Source: Thermochromatium tepidum ATCC 43061 (GTDB lineage Bacteria; Pseudomonadota; Gammaproteobacteria; Chromatiales; Chromatiaceae). Taken from it: 64,000 nt of DNA. Under the pieces are notes generated by a model. The model saw nothing but the letters and a program-made list of their open reading frames with translations, did no database searches and was not told the origin of the DNA. A program made the translations under genes and the position numbers. The DNA lies in assembly GCF_009664085.1 (NCBI RefSeq), contig NZ_CP039268.1:1721501-1785500 (forward strand), given 5' to 3'. The stretch's first letter is position 1, and the number at the start of each line of letters is the position of its first letter. Positions 63,754-64,000 of this stretch are shown here, one piece after another.

Positions 63754-63872
63754 GTCCGCCCTACCCTTTCGCCAGATGACAAGATTGGGTACTGTTACAA
63801 CCCTGGTCTGGGGTGTCAACGGGCACCACGCCGCTTCATCCGTTCACCTAAAGCTACAGAGACAACACACCC

Positions 63873-64000
63873 ATGGGTTTCCTAGAAGGCAAGAAGATCC
63901 TGATCACCGGCGTGGCGAGCAACCGCTCCATCGCCTGGGGCTGCGCGGAGGCGATGTATCGTCAGGGTGCCGAGATCGCCCTCACCTACCAGAACGACAA
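63873..64000 (+). CDS. fabI: Enoyl-ACP reductase FabI, N-terminal part (cut by window edge)
   Basis: Reduces enoyl-ACP with NAD(P)H in the last step of fatty-acid elongation. The visible 42 residues begin [20 protein letters not shown] and continue [20 protein letters not shown], the FabI nucleotide-binding N-terminus ([12 protein letters not shown]). It is divergent from the peptide transporter operon, with about 120 bases between. The catalytic Tyr/Lys lie outside the window. Confidence 0.95.
   Translation, partial: MGFLEGKKILITGVASNRSIAWGCAEAMYRQGAEIALTYQND

Noticed and set aside
1-64000. tRNA, rRNA, CRISPR arrays and prophage structural genes
   Set aside because: None could be recognised by eye on either strand; no regular spaced repeats of CRISPR type were seen.

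Overview
The window is high-GC DNA from a gammaproteobacterium, most likely a purple sulfur bacterium or close relative (Chromatiales). The evidence is the rpsF-rpsR-DUF2232-rplI-dnaB order, a Hyb-type [NiFe] hydrogenase beside multihaem cytochromes c, and housekeeping genes of gammaproteobacterial type (gcvR, lolA, lpxH, ftsK, fabI). This assignment is inference; no 16S rRNA lies here. Both ends are cut inside genes: dnaB on the left, fabI on the right.

Layout. (1) 1-4640, minus strand: ribosomal/replication operon rpsF, rpsR, DUF2232, rplI, dnaB, led by a good sigma-70 promoter. dnaB carries a 495-residue intein at the P-loop. (2) 4749-8594: a cyclic-nucleotide-binding protein, a DUF2892 membrane protein, an unknown protein, a GcvR-like ACT protein and a PIN-PhoH ATPase. 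(3) 8600-12415: a relic integron. It has a frameshifted, truncated intI, a probable attI point, and three cassettes bounded by attC sites; they carry a predicted HTH/PD-(D/E)XK nuclease, an unknown protein, and an N6-adenine methyltransferase preceded by a broken small ORF. An IS481-type transposase relic follows. (4) 12908-24793, minus strand: a nine-gene, tightly packed operon that looks like a DNA-modification defence system: DUF499 ATPase, DUF3780, a DarG-C-terminus-like protein, TIGR04255, a putative antitoxin plus PIN pair, DUF1156 methyltransferase and PLD-SNF2 helicase. An IS200/IS605 remnant sits inside it. Regions 3 and 4 form one accessory island of about 16 kb. (5) 24925-34579: GH13 enzyme and glycogen synthase, Hsp70/DUF2760, lpxH, an ankyrin lipoprotein, a deaminase and a YceI protein. 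(6) 34593-47409: the energy block. A 7-haem cytochrome c, a cytochrome b561-like protein, an 8-haem cytochrome c and an MBL protein are divergent from hybOABCD, followed by a zinc-binding chemoreceptor and a PAS protein. (7) 47595-55678: a TerF-like VWA protein, a 221-bp MITE-like element that ends a CobT-like gene, cobD, a glycosyltransferase, lolA, ftsK and a cold-shock gene. (8) 56296-64000: Dps, DUF2061, a complete Yej/Opp-like peptide ABC transporter and the start of fabI.

How they work together. The hydrogenase would oxidise periplasmic H2 and pass electrons through HybA and HybB to the quinone pool. The divergent cytochrome operon is a second membrane redox module that could exchange electrons between quinones and a periplasmic partner. 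The defence operon combines a methyltransferase, an ATPase, a nuclease-like helicase and accessory toxin-antitoxin-like genes. The neighbouring cassettes add restriction-type functions, so the island looks like an accumulation site for anti-mobile-element genes.
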